Assembly: GCA_046315175.1 (NCBI GenBank)
Contig: JBKDBK010000004.1
Span: forward strand, 1 to 12,571
Source of the DNA: UBA8828 sp046315175
GTDB taxonomy: Bacteria > Verrucomicrobiota > Verrucomicrobiia > Opitutales > UBA953
Direction of reading: 5' to 3'
Length of the DNA stretch: 12,571 nt
Shown here: in pieces, positions 1 through 7,022 of the stretch
Numbering within the stretch: position 1 is the stretch's first letter
Layout: the number at the start of each line of letters is the position of its first letter
Position numbers and translations under genes: made by a program
Notes under the pieces: model-generated
Database searches by the model: none
What the model was told of the DNA's origin: nothing
What the model saw: the letters and a program-made list of their open reading frames with translations, nothing else

Positions 1-1109
1 AGCATGATCAGGCCGGCCACCTGGGCCATCGCCTCGACCTGGAGCACGCCGGGCATCACCGGCATACCTGGGAAGTGGCCCTGGAAGAAGGGCTCGTTGA
101 TGGTCACGTTCTTGATCGCGACGATGCTCTCGGGCTCGAGCTTGAGCACCCGGTCGACCATCACGAAGGGGTAGCGGTGGGGCAGGTGGTTGAGGATCTG
201 CCGGATGTTGAGGGCGTCGCCCACCGGGGCATGGACCTTGGGCTCGGGCGCCTTGGCCGGCTTGGCCTTGCCCGCCTTGGCGTCGAGCCACTGGCGGCGA
301 ATCGCCGCGGCCAGGCGGGCGTTGAGGGCGTGGCCGGGGCGGACGGCGATGATGTGGGCCTTGACGGCCACGCCCGCCAGGGAAAGGTCGCCCACGATGT
401 CGAGGATCTTGTGGCGGACCAGCTCCTCGCGGAAGCGCAGCGGCTCCTTGGAGATGATCTTGTCGCCCTTGAGCACGATGGCCGAGTCGAGCGAGCCGCC
501 CTGGATCAGGCCCTTCTTGAGCAGCGCCTCGATGTCCTCGTAGACCGTGAACGTGCGGGCCGGGGCGATCTGCGACTCGTAGGTCTCGGGGTCGAGGTCG
601 ATGGTCAGGTGCTGGGTGTGAATCCCGCGGTCGTCGGCCGACGTGCAGGTGACGCGGAAGCCGTCGTGGGGCAGGGCGACGATGGAGCGTCCTCCCTCGT
701 TGATGGTGATCGGCGCGGTGATCGCGAAAACCTCGCGGTCCCTGGGCTGGGTGACCACCCCGGATTGGCGGATCAGGGTGGTGAAGGGGCGCGAGGAGCC
801 GTCGACAATCGGGGGCTCGGAGGCGTCGAGCTCGACCACCGCGTTGTCGATGCCCATGCCGGCCAGGGCCGAGAGCACGTGCTCGATGGTGTGGAGCTTG
901 ATGTGCTCGTGGGCGACCGTGGTCTTGCGCTCGACCTCGGTGACCATGTCGGAAACGGGCCTCACCTCGGGCCGGCCGTGAAGGTCGGACCGGCGGAAGA
1001 CGATGCCGGTGTCGGCCGCCCCCGGATGCAGGGTCAGGGTGACCTCCTGGCCGGTGTGCAGGGACTTGCCCTTGAGGGACACCTGACGGTCGAGCGTTTG
1101 CTGCTTCAT
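1..1109 (-). CDS. lpxC-fabZ: Bifunctional UDP-3-O-acyl-N-acetylglucosamine deacetylase / 3-hydroxyacyl-ACP dehydratase (5' part, runs off left edge)
   Basis: Fused enzyme combining the committed step of lipid A synthesis (LpxC, zinc-dependent deacetylation) with the FabZ dehydratase of fatty acid synthesis, which draws on the same 3-hydroxyacyl-ACP pool. About 369 codons are visible and the C-terminus lies outside the window. Residues 1-270 are LpxC: zinc ligands His77 (IEHVLSAL), His233 and Asp237 (HKILDIVGD), and catalytic-site His260 (RPGHALN). A Lys/Ala/Pro-rich linker (about 272-298) follows, then FabZ from about residue 300 with HRYPFVMVDRV, catalytic His345 (GHFPGMPVMPG) and Glu359 (VEAMAQVAG). 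The ATG at 1109 is the only possible start: an in-frame TGA lies just upstream (1127-1125) and the N-terminus matches LpxC. The fusion is known from Bacteroidota and related phyla. It is divergent from the protease gene at 1230. Assignment is very secure. Confidence 0.96.
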   Translation of the reverse strand, partial: MKQQTLDRQVSLKGKSLHTGQEVTLTLHPGAADTGIVFRRSDLHGRPEVRPVSDMVTEVERKTTVAHEHIKLHTIEHVLSALAGMGIDNAVVELDASEPPIVDGSSRPFTTLIRQSGVVTQPRDREVFAITAPITINEGGRSIVALPHDGFRVTCTSADDRGIHTQHLTIDLDPETYESQIAPARTFTVYEDIEALLKKGLIQGGSLDSAIVLKGDKIISKEPLRFREELVRHKILDIVGDLSLAGVAVKAHIIAVRPGHALNARLAAAIRRQWLDAKAGKAKPAKAPEPKVHAPVGDALNIRQILNHLPHRYPFVMVDRVLKLEPESIVAIKNVTINEPFFQGHFPGMPVMPGVLQVEAMAQVAGLIM

Positions 1110-1118
1110 GCCTTCCGT

Positions 1119-1147
1119 AGTTATTCACAGGCCGCGGCCGGTGTAAA
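1119..1147 (-). promoter_or_regulatory. Possible sigma-70-like promoter for lpxC-fabZ
   Basis: In the 120-bp divergent gap, the minus strand reads TTTACA (1147-1142, 5 of 6 against TTGACA), then 16 bases, then AATAAC (1125-1120, 4 of 6 against TATAAT), close to the lpxC ATG at 1109. The spacer contains the perfect palindrome GGCCGCGGCC (1130-1139 region). GGAAGG directly before the ATG could be a ribosome site but is unusually close. This is a motif match only, and the -10 lacks the conserved last T. Confidence 0.22.
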
Positions 1148-1229
1148 GCGCGGGATTGCAGGGGCTTCCGAACGCCGCCCCCTCCTTGTCGGGGCTTGCC
1201 AGCGGTCCCGGGTTGTCCAAACATGATGC

Positions 1230-3185
1230 ATGCGTCATCGACTGCCGATCCGGGGTCTTATCCTCGCCCTCCTCGCCCTTCCGCTGGAGGCGCAGACGCG
1301 CCAAGGCCTGGTGCGCGGCAAGGACGCCGACGACGAGCGCATCCAGCGGGCCGCCACCTCGCTCCGGATGTCCGTCGACGACGTTCGCCGCCTGGTCCGC
1401 CGGGACACCGCCCTCCACGTCTCGAGCAAGGGCAACCTTGTCTACGCCTGCCGGCGCAACCCCGCGCGCCTCGCCGGCGCCAAGGTCGTCGGGGTCGACA
1501 ACGCCGGCTTCGTCGGCACGCCCGCCTACCCCCTCGACCAGACCTTCAAGCTCCACAGCCGCCCTGGATCGACCAAGGTCCTCTACCTCGACTTCAACGG
1601 CCACACCATCACCGGCACGCTTTGGAACGAGGAATACGGCCCGATCATCGTCATCCCTCCCTTCGACATCGACAACGCCCCCAACAAGTTCAGCAACACC
1701 GAGATGACCATCATCCAGCAGGTCTGGCGCCGCGTCGCCGAGGACTTCGCGCCGTTCGACGTCGACGTGACCACCGAGGAGCCGGCCCTGGAGGCCATCC
1801 TGCGCGACAGCCCCGCCGACACCGTCTACGGCGTGCGCGCCTCCATCGGCGGCGACGCCGAGGACCTCAGCGCCGAGCTGGCCGGTCAGGGCATCCTCGG
1901 CATCGCCAACTTCGGGGCCTTCGGCATGAGTGTCGACACCCCGGTTCTCAACTTCTCGGAGGCCCACCGCAACGACTGGGCCATGCTCGCCGACACCGTC
2001 TCCCACGAGACCGGCCACGCCCTCAACCTCTTCCACCACGGCAGCGACACCGACGGCGAGTATTACGCCGGCCACGGAAACTGGGCCCCGATCATGGGCT
2101 CGGGTCCTTCGACCTCCGTCTCCCAGTGGAGCCGGGGCGACTACGCCGGCGCCACCAATCCCACCCAGGACGACCTCGCGGTCATCAGCCAGCTGATTCC
2201 CCCCGCGCCCATCGACCACCCCATCAACGCCGTGGACGCGCTGGCCATCGGCCGGGGCGACATCGCCGGCGGCACCATCCTCAACGCCGCCGACACGGCT
2301 TGGTATCGCATCGAGGCCGGCGGCGGCCAGCTCAGGCTCAACGGCGCCGTCTCCGCCCTCGGTCCCAATCTCAAGCTCGGCCTGAGCCTGGTGGATGCCA
2401 ACGGCAACCTGCTGGCCTCCTCCGGCACGACCACCTCGTCCATGTCGGCCACCCTCACCTACAATGTCACCCAGGCGGGCGTCTACTACGCCGTGGTCGA
2501 CGGCGTCGGTTTCCGCACGGTCGACACCGGCTTCACCGACTACGCCTCGGTCGGGCGCTACACCGTCTCGGGCAACTGGGCGATCAACCAGCCGCCCATC
2601 GCCTCCACGGCGGGCAGCCGCCCCCTGATCGGCGGATTCCCCCTCCGGGTCGACTTCGTGGGCGCGGGCTCCTTCGACTTCGACGGCACGGTGGCCTCCT
2701 ATTCCTGGGCTTTCGGCGACGGCGCCACCTCCAACCTCGCCAACCCCACCCACACCTACGCGACCCCGGGGACCTACACCGCCCTCCTCACCGTCACCGA
2801 CTCCGTGGGCGCCACCTCGACCAGTCCCGTCGTCGTCACGGTGGCTCCCCGACCCATCGCCGACCGGCCGATGAGGGTGCTCTCCATGGCGCCCTCGTGG
2901 GTGTCGCTTTCCCGCACCACCGGCGTGGCCCAGTGCGTGGTGCGCGTCGTTGATTCCGGCGGCAGGCCGCTGCCCGGGGTCACCCTCACCGCCTCGGTGC
3001 AGGGTCTCGACACCGCCACCGTCACCGTGGTGAGCGATCGCCTGGGCAACGCCACGCTGCGCAGCGCCGCCCTCCCCGCCTCGGTGCGGGGAACCGTGAC
3101 CTTTGTCGTCCGCAACGTCACGCTGCCCGGCTACACCTACCTCCCCGCGCTCAACAAGGTCGGCACCTCCACCGTCCGTCGCTGA
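1230..3185 (+). CDS. Secreted metzincin-like zinc metalloprotease with PPC-like, PKD and Ig-like domains
   Basis: A 651-aa exported protein, probably a protease acting on extracellular protein. Residues 1-22 are a signal peptide (basic start, LILALLALP core, cleavage near LEA-Q). Residues about 23-110 look like a propeptide. The catalytic domain (about 110-330) carries HETGHALNLFHH at 259-270, i.e. HExxHxxxxxH with ligands His259, His263 and His269 and catalytic Glu260, followed by a Met-turn candidate at Met289 (PIMGSG). Residues about 331-452 resemble a bacterial pre-peptidase C-terminal (PPC) domain. Residues about 455-541 are a PKD domain (YSWAFGDG around Trp493, HTYATPGTYT). The last 110 residues look like an Ig-like fold. 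No PEP-CTERM or other anchor is visible. The ATG at 1230 follows an in-frame TGA at 1224, and the signal peptide supports it. The exact peptidase family is not certain. Confidence 0.85.
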   Translation: MRHRLPIRGLILALLALPLEAQTRQGLVRGKDADDERIQRAATSLRMSVDDVRRLVRRDTALHVSSKGNLVYACRRNPARLAGAKVVGVDNAGFVGTPAYPLDQTFKLHSRPGSTKVLYLDFNGHTITGTLWNEEYGPIIVIPPFDIDNAPNKFSNTEMTIIQQVWRRVAEDFAPFDVDVTTEEPALEAILRDSPADTVYGVRASIGGDAEDLSAELAGQGILGIANFGAFGMSVDTPVLNFSEAHRNDWAMLADTVSHETGHALNLFHHGSDTDGEYYAGHGNWAPIMGSGPSTSVSQWSRGDYAGATNPTQDDLAVISQLIPPAPIDHPINAVDALAIGRGDIAGGTILNAADTAWYRIEAGGGQLRLNGAVSALGPNLKLGLSLVDANGNLLASSGTTTSSMSATLTYNVTQAGVYYAVVDGVGFRTVDTGFTDYASVGRYTVSGNWAINQPPIASTAGSRPLIGGFPLRVDFVGAGSFDFDGTVASYSWAFGDGATSNLANPTHTYATPGTYTALLTVTDSVGATSTSPVVVTVAPRPIADRPMRVLSMAPSWVSLSRTTGVAQCVVRVVDSGGRPLPGVTLTASVQGLDTATVTVVSDRLGNATLRSAALPASVRGTVTFVVRNVTLPGYTYLPALNKVGTSTVRR

Positions 3186-3220
3186 GCTCCGGGCACTTGT
3201 TCACATCCCTCGGCCGCCCC

Positions 3221-3244
3221 TTGACTCCCGCCTGAGCGGGTCAA
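3221..3244 (+). promoter_or_regulatory. Inverted repeat just upstream of the trpG start (possible operator, terminator stem or promoter overlap)
   Basis: TTGAC-T-CCCGC then CTGA then GCGGGTCAA: two arms of nine to ten bases pair with one bulged base around a four-base loop. It lies between the protease stop (3185) and the trpG GTG (3255). There is no T tract, so it is a poor intrinsic terminator. The left arm also starts with TTGACT, a good -35 box; AATCGT (3243-3248) follows 16 bases later. It may therefore be an operator or structured leader for the six-gene cluster. The role is inference; the repeat itself is seen. Confidence 0.4.
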
Positions 3245-3254
3245 TCGTCACGCC

Positions 3255-3818
3255 GTGCTCCTGGTCATCGACAACTATGACTCGTTCACGTTCAACCTGG
3301 TCCAGTACTTCGGCCAGCTGGGCGTGGAGCAGCGCGTCTTCCGCAACGACCAGATCACCGTCGAGCAGGCCCTCGCCCTGAACCCCGACCGGGTGATGAT
3401 CTCGCCCGGTCCCTGCTCGCCCACCGAGGCGGGCGTCTCGTGCGACATCATCAAGGCCTTCGCCGGCCGCAAGCCCCTGCTCGGCGTCTGCCTCGGTCAC
3501 CAGGCCATCGGCCAGGTCTTCGGCGGCAAGGTCGTCCGCGCCCCCAGCCTCATGCACGGCAAGACCTCGCCCGTCTTCCACGACGGCCAGGACCTCTTCC
3601 TCGGGATGCCCAATCCCTTCGCGGCCACGCGCTACCACTCGCTGGTCGTCGACCGCCCCTCGCTGCCCGCCTGCCTCAAGGTCACGGCCTGGACCGACGA
3701 CGGCCTCATCATGGGCCTCCGCCACCGCGAGCTCCCCGTCTGGGGCGTCCAGTTCCACCCCGAGTCGTATGTGACCGAGCGGGGCCTCGACCTGCTCGCC
3801 AACTTCCTCCGGCTCTGA
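3255..3818 (+). CDS. trpG: Anthranilate/aminodeoxychorismate synthase glutamine amidotransferase subunit
   Basis: Glutaminase subunit (187 aa) that releases ammonia from glutamine and passes it to TrpE (tryptophan pathway) or PabB (folate pathway); in many bacteria one protein serves both, so pabA is equally possible. It is a class I amidotransferase of normal length: N-terminal LLVIDNYDSFTFNLVQYF, oxyanion region SPGPCSP, nucleophile Cys79 in GVCLGHQ, and the His168/Glu170 pair in QFHPES. The start is GTG at 3255, since the family begins exactly there and no in-frame ATG lies nearby; no good Shine-Dalgarno precedes it. No trpE or pabB is in the window. It is first gene of a tight cluster, with nrdR starting 2 bp after its stop. 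Confidence 0.93.
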   Translation: MLLVIDNYDSFTFNLVQYFGQLGVEQRVFRNDQITVEQALALNPDRVMISPGPCSPTEAGVSCDIIKAFAGRKPLLGVCLGHQAIGQVFGGKVVRAPSLMHGKTSPVFHDGQDLFLGMPNPFAATRYHSLVVDRPSLPACLKVTAWTDDGLIMGLRHRELPVWGVQFHPESYVTERGLDLLANFLRL

Positions 3819-3820
3819 CC

Positions 3821-4285
3821 ATGCACTGTCCCCGCTGCCAGCACTCGGACACCAAGGTCATCGACACCCGGCTCCTCAAGGGCAACCACTCCATCCGCCG
3901 GCGCCGCGAGTGCCTCGGCTGCGAGCACCGGTTCACCACCATCGAGGAGATCCTCCGCGAGGGCCTCGTCGTGGTGAAGCGCGACGGCTCGCGCGAGGAT
4001 TTCGACTTCTCCAAGGTCGCCTCCGGCATCCGCAAGGCGACCGACAAGCGCCCGGTCGAGACCGAGCGCATCGACCTCCTCATCTCCGAGGTGGCCGAGG
4101 AGATCAACGCCCGCTTCGAGGACGAGGTGCCCTCCAAGGCCATCGGCGAGATCATCATGCAGAAGCTCCAGGCGGTCGACCAGATCGCCTACGTCCGGTT
4201 CGCCAGCGTCTACCGCGACTTCCGCGACATCGACGAGCTTGCGCGCGTCATCGACCAGCTGCGCAAGGGGGGGCGGGTGCCATGA
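3821..4285 (+). CDS. nrdR: Transcriptional repressor NrdR
   Basis: A 154-aa cytoplasmic repressor of ribonucleotide reductase genes. NrdR proteins bind NrdR boxes when their ATP-cone is loaded with ATP/dATP. The N-terminal zinc ribbon is complete (Cys3, Cys6, Cys31, Cys34), with the basic SIRRRREC stretch that contacts DNA. The ATP-cone spans about residues 47-137 (VVKRDGSREDFDFSK, then VRFASVYRDF). Length is typical. The ATG is 2 bp after the trpG stop and the gene's own stop overlaps the next start (ATGA, 4282-4285), implying translational coupling. No nrd structural gene and no clear pair of NrdR boxes is seen in the window, so its targets lie elsewhere. Confidence 0.97.
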   Translation: MHCPRCQHSDTKVIDTRLLKGNHSIRRRRECLGCEHRFTTIEEILREGLVVVKRDGSREDFDFSKVASGIRKATDKRPVETERIDLLISEVAEEINARFEDEVPSKAIGEIIMQKLQAVDQIAYVRFASVYRDFRDIDELARVIDQLRKGGRVP

Positions 4286-4752
4286 CCGCCGCCGCCGCCG
4301 TCCGCGCCGCCCGCCTGCGCACCTTCCACGCCCTCGTCGCCACCCTCGCCGGCTCCACCCCCGAGCTGAGGCGGGACATCGACGCCGTCCTGCGCGTCGT
4401 CGAGTCGGAAATCCTCCCCGCCGAGGGCCTCGACGCCCACGCCCTCGCCCGCGCCGCCCGCCAGATCCTCGGCCTCATCCTCCCCGCCGACCGCACGCCC
4501 GACATCGCCGTGCTCGACTACCGCGACCGCCCCTTCGACCCGCTCTGGGCCTCCGCCGAGATGACCCACGCCCTCGCCCCCGTCGACGGCTCCAACGACA
4601 TCCTCCTCTGGGTCGCCGGTCTCCAGGACCAGCTCCTCGGCCGCGGCCGCGGCGCCCGGCGCGAGGCCGCCTATGCCGCCGCCGTCGAGACCCTCGGGGG
4701 CATCGCCGGCCGGCTCGCCGGCCGCCGCCGCGTCACCGTCGTCGTCCTCTGA
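4282..4752 (+). CDS. Protein of unknown function, 156 aa, between nrdR and hinT
   Basis: I do not recognise this protein. It starts on the ATG overlapping the nrdR stop and ends 8 bp before hinT, so it is almost certainly translated as part of the cluster. It is Ala/Arg/Leu-rich and looks mainly helical in its first 65 residues (ELRRDIDAVLRVVESEI). A more distinctive middle follows (IAVLDYRDRPFDPLW, about residues 74-88, and DGSNDILLWVAGLQDQLLG). A helical stretch then leads to a short hydrophobic end (RVTVVVL). There is no signal peptide, membrane helix, Cys pair or catalytic motif. Its codon use matches its neighbours, and an open frame of this length with tight spacing on both sides argues for a real gene. 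Function unknown. Confidence 0.8.
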   Translation: MTAAAAVRAARLRTFHALVATLAGSTPELRRDIDAVLRVVESEILPAEGLDAHALARAARQILGLILPADRTPDIAVLDYRDRPFDPLWASAEMTHALAPVDGSNDILLWVAGLQDQLLGRGRGARREAAYAAAVETLGGIAGRLAGRRRVTVVVL

Positions 4753-4760
4753 ACCCGCCC

Positions 4761-5102
4761 ATGGCCAAGACCCTTTTCCAGCGCATCGCCGACGGCGAGA
4801 TTCCCGCCAAGCTCGTCCACCAGGACGACCGCTGCGTCGCCTTCCACGACATCGCCCCCCAGGCCCCCGTCCACATCCTCGTCGTCCCCCGCGAGCCTGT
4901 CGCGCGCATCGCCGAGGCGAGCGCCGCCCACGCCGAGCTGGTCGGGCACCTTCTCCTCGTCGCCGCCCGCGTCGCCGCCGACCAAGGCCTCCGCGACGGC
5001 TTCCGCCTCGTCGTCAACAACGGACGCCACGGCGGCGAGACCGTGCCCCACCTGCACGTTCACCTGCTCGGAGGGCGCGCGCTGGGCTGGCCTCCCGGCT
5101 GA
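4761..5102 (+). CDS. hinT: HIT family protein, HinT-like purine nucleoside phosphoramidase
   Basis: A 113-aa histidine triad hydrolase, which in characterised HinT proteins cleaves nucleoside phosphoramidates and aminoacyl-adenylates, usually as a dimer. Family signatures run its whole length: FQRIADGEIPAKLVHQDD at the N-terminus, AFHDIAPQAPVHILVVP in the middle, NNGRHGGETVPH, then the triad HLHVHLLGG with His97, His99 (probable nucleophile) and His101. Length and motif order match HinT rather than the longer GalT or Fhit branches. The ATG at 4761 is 8 bp after the previous gene and gives the canonical N-terminus. The stop is 2 bp before the tsaB-like gene. Confidence 0.94.
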   Translation: MAKTLFQRIADGEIPAKLVHQDDRCVAFHDIAPQAPVHILVVPREPVARIAEASAAHAELVGHLLLVAARVAADQGLRDGFRLVVNNGRHGGETVPHLHVHLLGGRALGWPPG

Positions 5103-5104
5103 CC

Positions 5105-5743
5105 ATGCCCGTGCCGCTGCCCTGCCTCTGCCTCGACGGCGCCGTCCGCGACCGTCCTCGCGGCGGCATCTGGCTCGGCGACCGCTGGCTCGCCGAGCTT
5201 CACCTCGAGGGCGACCCCGCCGAGACTTTCGCCCCCCTCGCCCAGTCCCTGCTCGAGGTCGCCGGTCTTGGCTGGGGCGACCTGCGCTCGCTCGCCCTCA
5301 ACCAGGGACCCGGATCCGTCCTCGGCATCCGCGCCGCCGCCGTCTCCCTCCAGGCCTGGTCCGTCGTCCACGGCATCCCCGTCCATGGCTGGTCCGGCCA
5401 TCTCGCCGCCGCCTGGGCCGCGGTGGGCACCTGCGACGGCGTCGTCTCCGAGGGGCGGGGCGGCAAGTGGGTTCTCCACCGCGTCGGCGCCGAGGCTCCC
5501 GTTGGGACCCTCTCCGAGGTCGAGACCGCGGAGGCGGTAGGTCTCAGGCTCAGACCCCTCGCCGGCGGTTTCCGCCATGGCGTGCCTCCGGGAATGGGGG
5601 ACGAGGTCGACGCCTGGGCCGCGCTTCCCGGGCTCCTCGCCTCGCGCGGGCTCGCCGTCGCCACCGACCATCCCGATGCCCTCAACTCGCCGGCCGCCCA
5701 CGCCCTTTGGTCCGGGCGCCGCCACGGCGCCTCCGCGCCATGA
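5105..5743 (+). CDS. tsaB: TsaB-like protein (tRNA t6A37 threonylcarbamoylation scaffold), divergent
   Basis: A 212-aa ASKHA-fold protein. TsaB partners TsaD and TsaE in making N6-threonylcarbamoyladenosine on ANN-decoding tRNAs. The clearest signature is NQGPGSVLGIRAA (from Asn66), matching the family's GPGSFTGLR region, followed by a long helix and a GIPVHGWSGH stretch like the usual GIPLxGVSSL. The N-terminal strand reads PCLCLDGAVRD instead of the usual ILaIDTS, and the later half is hard to align, so this is a divergent copy. It lies 2 bp after hinT and shares ATGA (5740-5743) with alr. No tsaD or tsaE is in view. A degenerate M22-like paralogue remains possible. Confidence 0.75.
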   Translation: MPVPLPCLCLDGAVRDRPRGGIWLGDRWLAELHLEGDPAETFAPLAQSLLEVAGLGWGDLRSLALNQGPGSVLGIRAAAVSLQAWSVVHGIPVHGWSGHLAAAWAAVGTCDGVVSEGRGGKWVLHRVGAEAPVGTLSEVETAEAVGLRLRPLAGGFRHGVPPGMGDEVDAWAALPGLLASRGLAVATDHPDALNSPAAHALWSGRRHGASAP

Positions 5744-6888
5744 CCCCCACCGTGCCCGCTCCCGGCTCGCGTGCCTGGGTCGAGATCGACCTCGCCGCGC
5801 TCGACCGCAACGTCGGCCGCATCAAGGCCGCGCTGCCCTCGCGCGTGCGCTACGTGGCGGTGGTCAAGGCCAACGCCTACGGCCACGGCATGCCCGAGGT
5901 GGTCGCCCGCCTCCTCCAGGCCGGCATCGACCGCTTCGCCGTCGCCAATGTCGAGGAGGCCGCCCTTCTCCGGGAGATCGGCCCCCAGGCCGAGGTCCTC
6001 GTGCTGTCTCCGGCCCTGCCCGAGGAGCATGCCCGCGCCATCGCCCTCGGCGTCGACCTCACCCTCTCTTCCGTGGCGGAGGCCTTGGCCTTGTCGGCCA
6101 CCGCCGCGAGCCTCGGACGCCGAGCGCGCGTGCACCTCAAGGTCGACACCGGGATGGGGCGTGCCGGGGTCTGGCATGAGCGCGCCGCCGAGGCGCTCGA
6201 CGCCGTGCTCGCCGCGCCCGGGCTCGAGCTCCGCGGCCTCTACACGCACTTCGCCAACGCCGACGGCGACCCGACATTCACCTCCGAGCAGCGCCGCCGC
6301 TTCCTCGGCGTCCTCGCCCGCGTGCCCCCGGGTGTCCGGCCCGGACTGATGGTCCATGCCGACAACTCCTCGGGGCTCGACACCTTCGCGGCCGACGCCC
6401 CCTTCAACGCCGTCCGCGTCGGTCTGCTCCAATACGGCCTCCCTCCCCACCCGGGCTCCTTCCTCGAGCGCATCCGCCCGGAGCCTCTGCTCGCCTTCCA
6501 CTCCCGGGTCGTGCTCGTCAAGGACCTCCCGGCCGGCACCCCGGTCAGCTACGGCGCCACCCATCGCCTGGCCCGCGACAGCCGCGTGGCCGTGGTCGCC
6601 GCCGGCTATGGCGACGGCATCCCGACGGCGGCGAGCAACCGCGGCCAGCTCCTCATCCGCGGGCGGCGCTGCCCCATCCTCGGCCGCGTGACCATGGACC
6701 AGACCATCGTGGACGTCACCGACCTGCCCGGCGCCGCCGTTGGCGACATCGCCACCATCGTCGGCGCGCAGGGCGGCGAGCGCATCACGGTCGGCGACTT
6801 CTGCTCCTGGTCCGACTGCATCCCCTGGGAGGCCCTCTGCTCGCTCACCCAGCGGGTGCGCCGGGTCTACCGCACGGACCGGACCTGA
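5740..6888 (+). CDS. alr: Alanine racemase (PLP-dependent)
   Basis: A 382-aa cytoplasmic enzyme interconverting L- and D-alanine, which supplies D-Ala for peptidoglycan. The N-terminal TIM barrel carries the PLP-binding Lys43 in VVKANAYGHG, and later LKVDTGMGRAG and YTHFANAD. The second catalytic residue is Tyr271 in VSYGATHR. The C-terminal beta domain has AAGYGDGIPTAASN, RVTMDQTIVDVT and the closing RVRRVY. Length is normal and all key residues are present. It begins on the ATG overlapping the tsaB stop and is the last gene of the cluster. tsaB or tsaE beside alr is a recurring arrangement in bacteria. No clear hairpin terminator follows. Confidence 0.97.
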   Translation: MTPTVPAPGSRAWVEIDLAALDRNVGRIKAALPSRVRYVAVVKANAYGHGMPEVVARLLQAGIDRFAVANVEEAALLREIGPQAEVLVLSPALPEEHARAIALGVDLTLSSVAEALALSATAASLGRRARVHLKVDTGMGRAGVWHERAAEALDAVLAAPGLELRGLYTHFANADGDPTFTSEQRRRFLGVLARVPPGVRPGLMVHADNSSGLDTFAADAPFNAVRVGLLQYGLPPHPGSFLERIRPEPLLAFHSRVVLVKDLPAGTPVSYGATHRLARDSRVAVVAAGYGDGIPTAASNRGQLLIRGRRCPILGRVTMDQTIVDVTDLPGAAVGDIATIVGAQGGERITVGDFCSWSDCIPWEALCSLTQRVRRVYRTDRT

Positions 6889-7022
6889 GGAGCCCGATGC
6901 GGGCGAGATGCCATCCTTATCTGAGTCGGTATCCGTTAAACCGCCGCGCTTGCCTGCTTGGCTTGCCACGCGCGGCTACTTTGGAGTTGTAAACTACCAA
7001 CCATATTTCATCCGATAGCGCC
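6889..7022 (+). other. Intergenic region with falling GC content, presumed promoter of the PEP-CTERM gene
   Basis: 134 bp between alr and the PEP-CTERM gene. By hand count GC drops to 58% in 6901-6960 and 50% in 6961-7020, well below the flanking genes. AT-rich stretches (GTTGTAAAC, CCATATTTCATCC) lie close to the next start. TTGGAG with TATTTC 17 bases downstream is a weak promoter candidate. No convincing Shine-Dalgarno precedes the ATG at 7023, and no alr terminator hairpin is seen. Confidence 0.4.

Noticed and set aside
75..1226. Long plus-strand open frame (383 codons) over lpxC-fabZ
   Set aside because: It is the antisense shadow of a clearly identified gene. High GC at third positions keeps the opposite strand open, and its Asp/Gly/Val/Leu-rich translation has no protein-like pattern.
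1125..2753. Minus-strand open frame of 542 codons opposite the metalloprotease
   Set aside because: Antisense shadow: Gly/Val/Asp/Glu-rich and repetitive. The plus strand has a signal peptide, zinc motif and PKD domain.
5200..6969. Minus-strand open frame of 589 codons opposite tsaB and alr
   Set aside because: Antisense to two well-supported genes, low-complexity translation, no motif.
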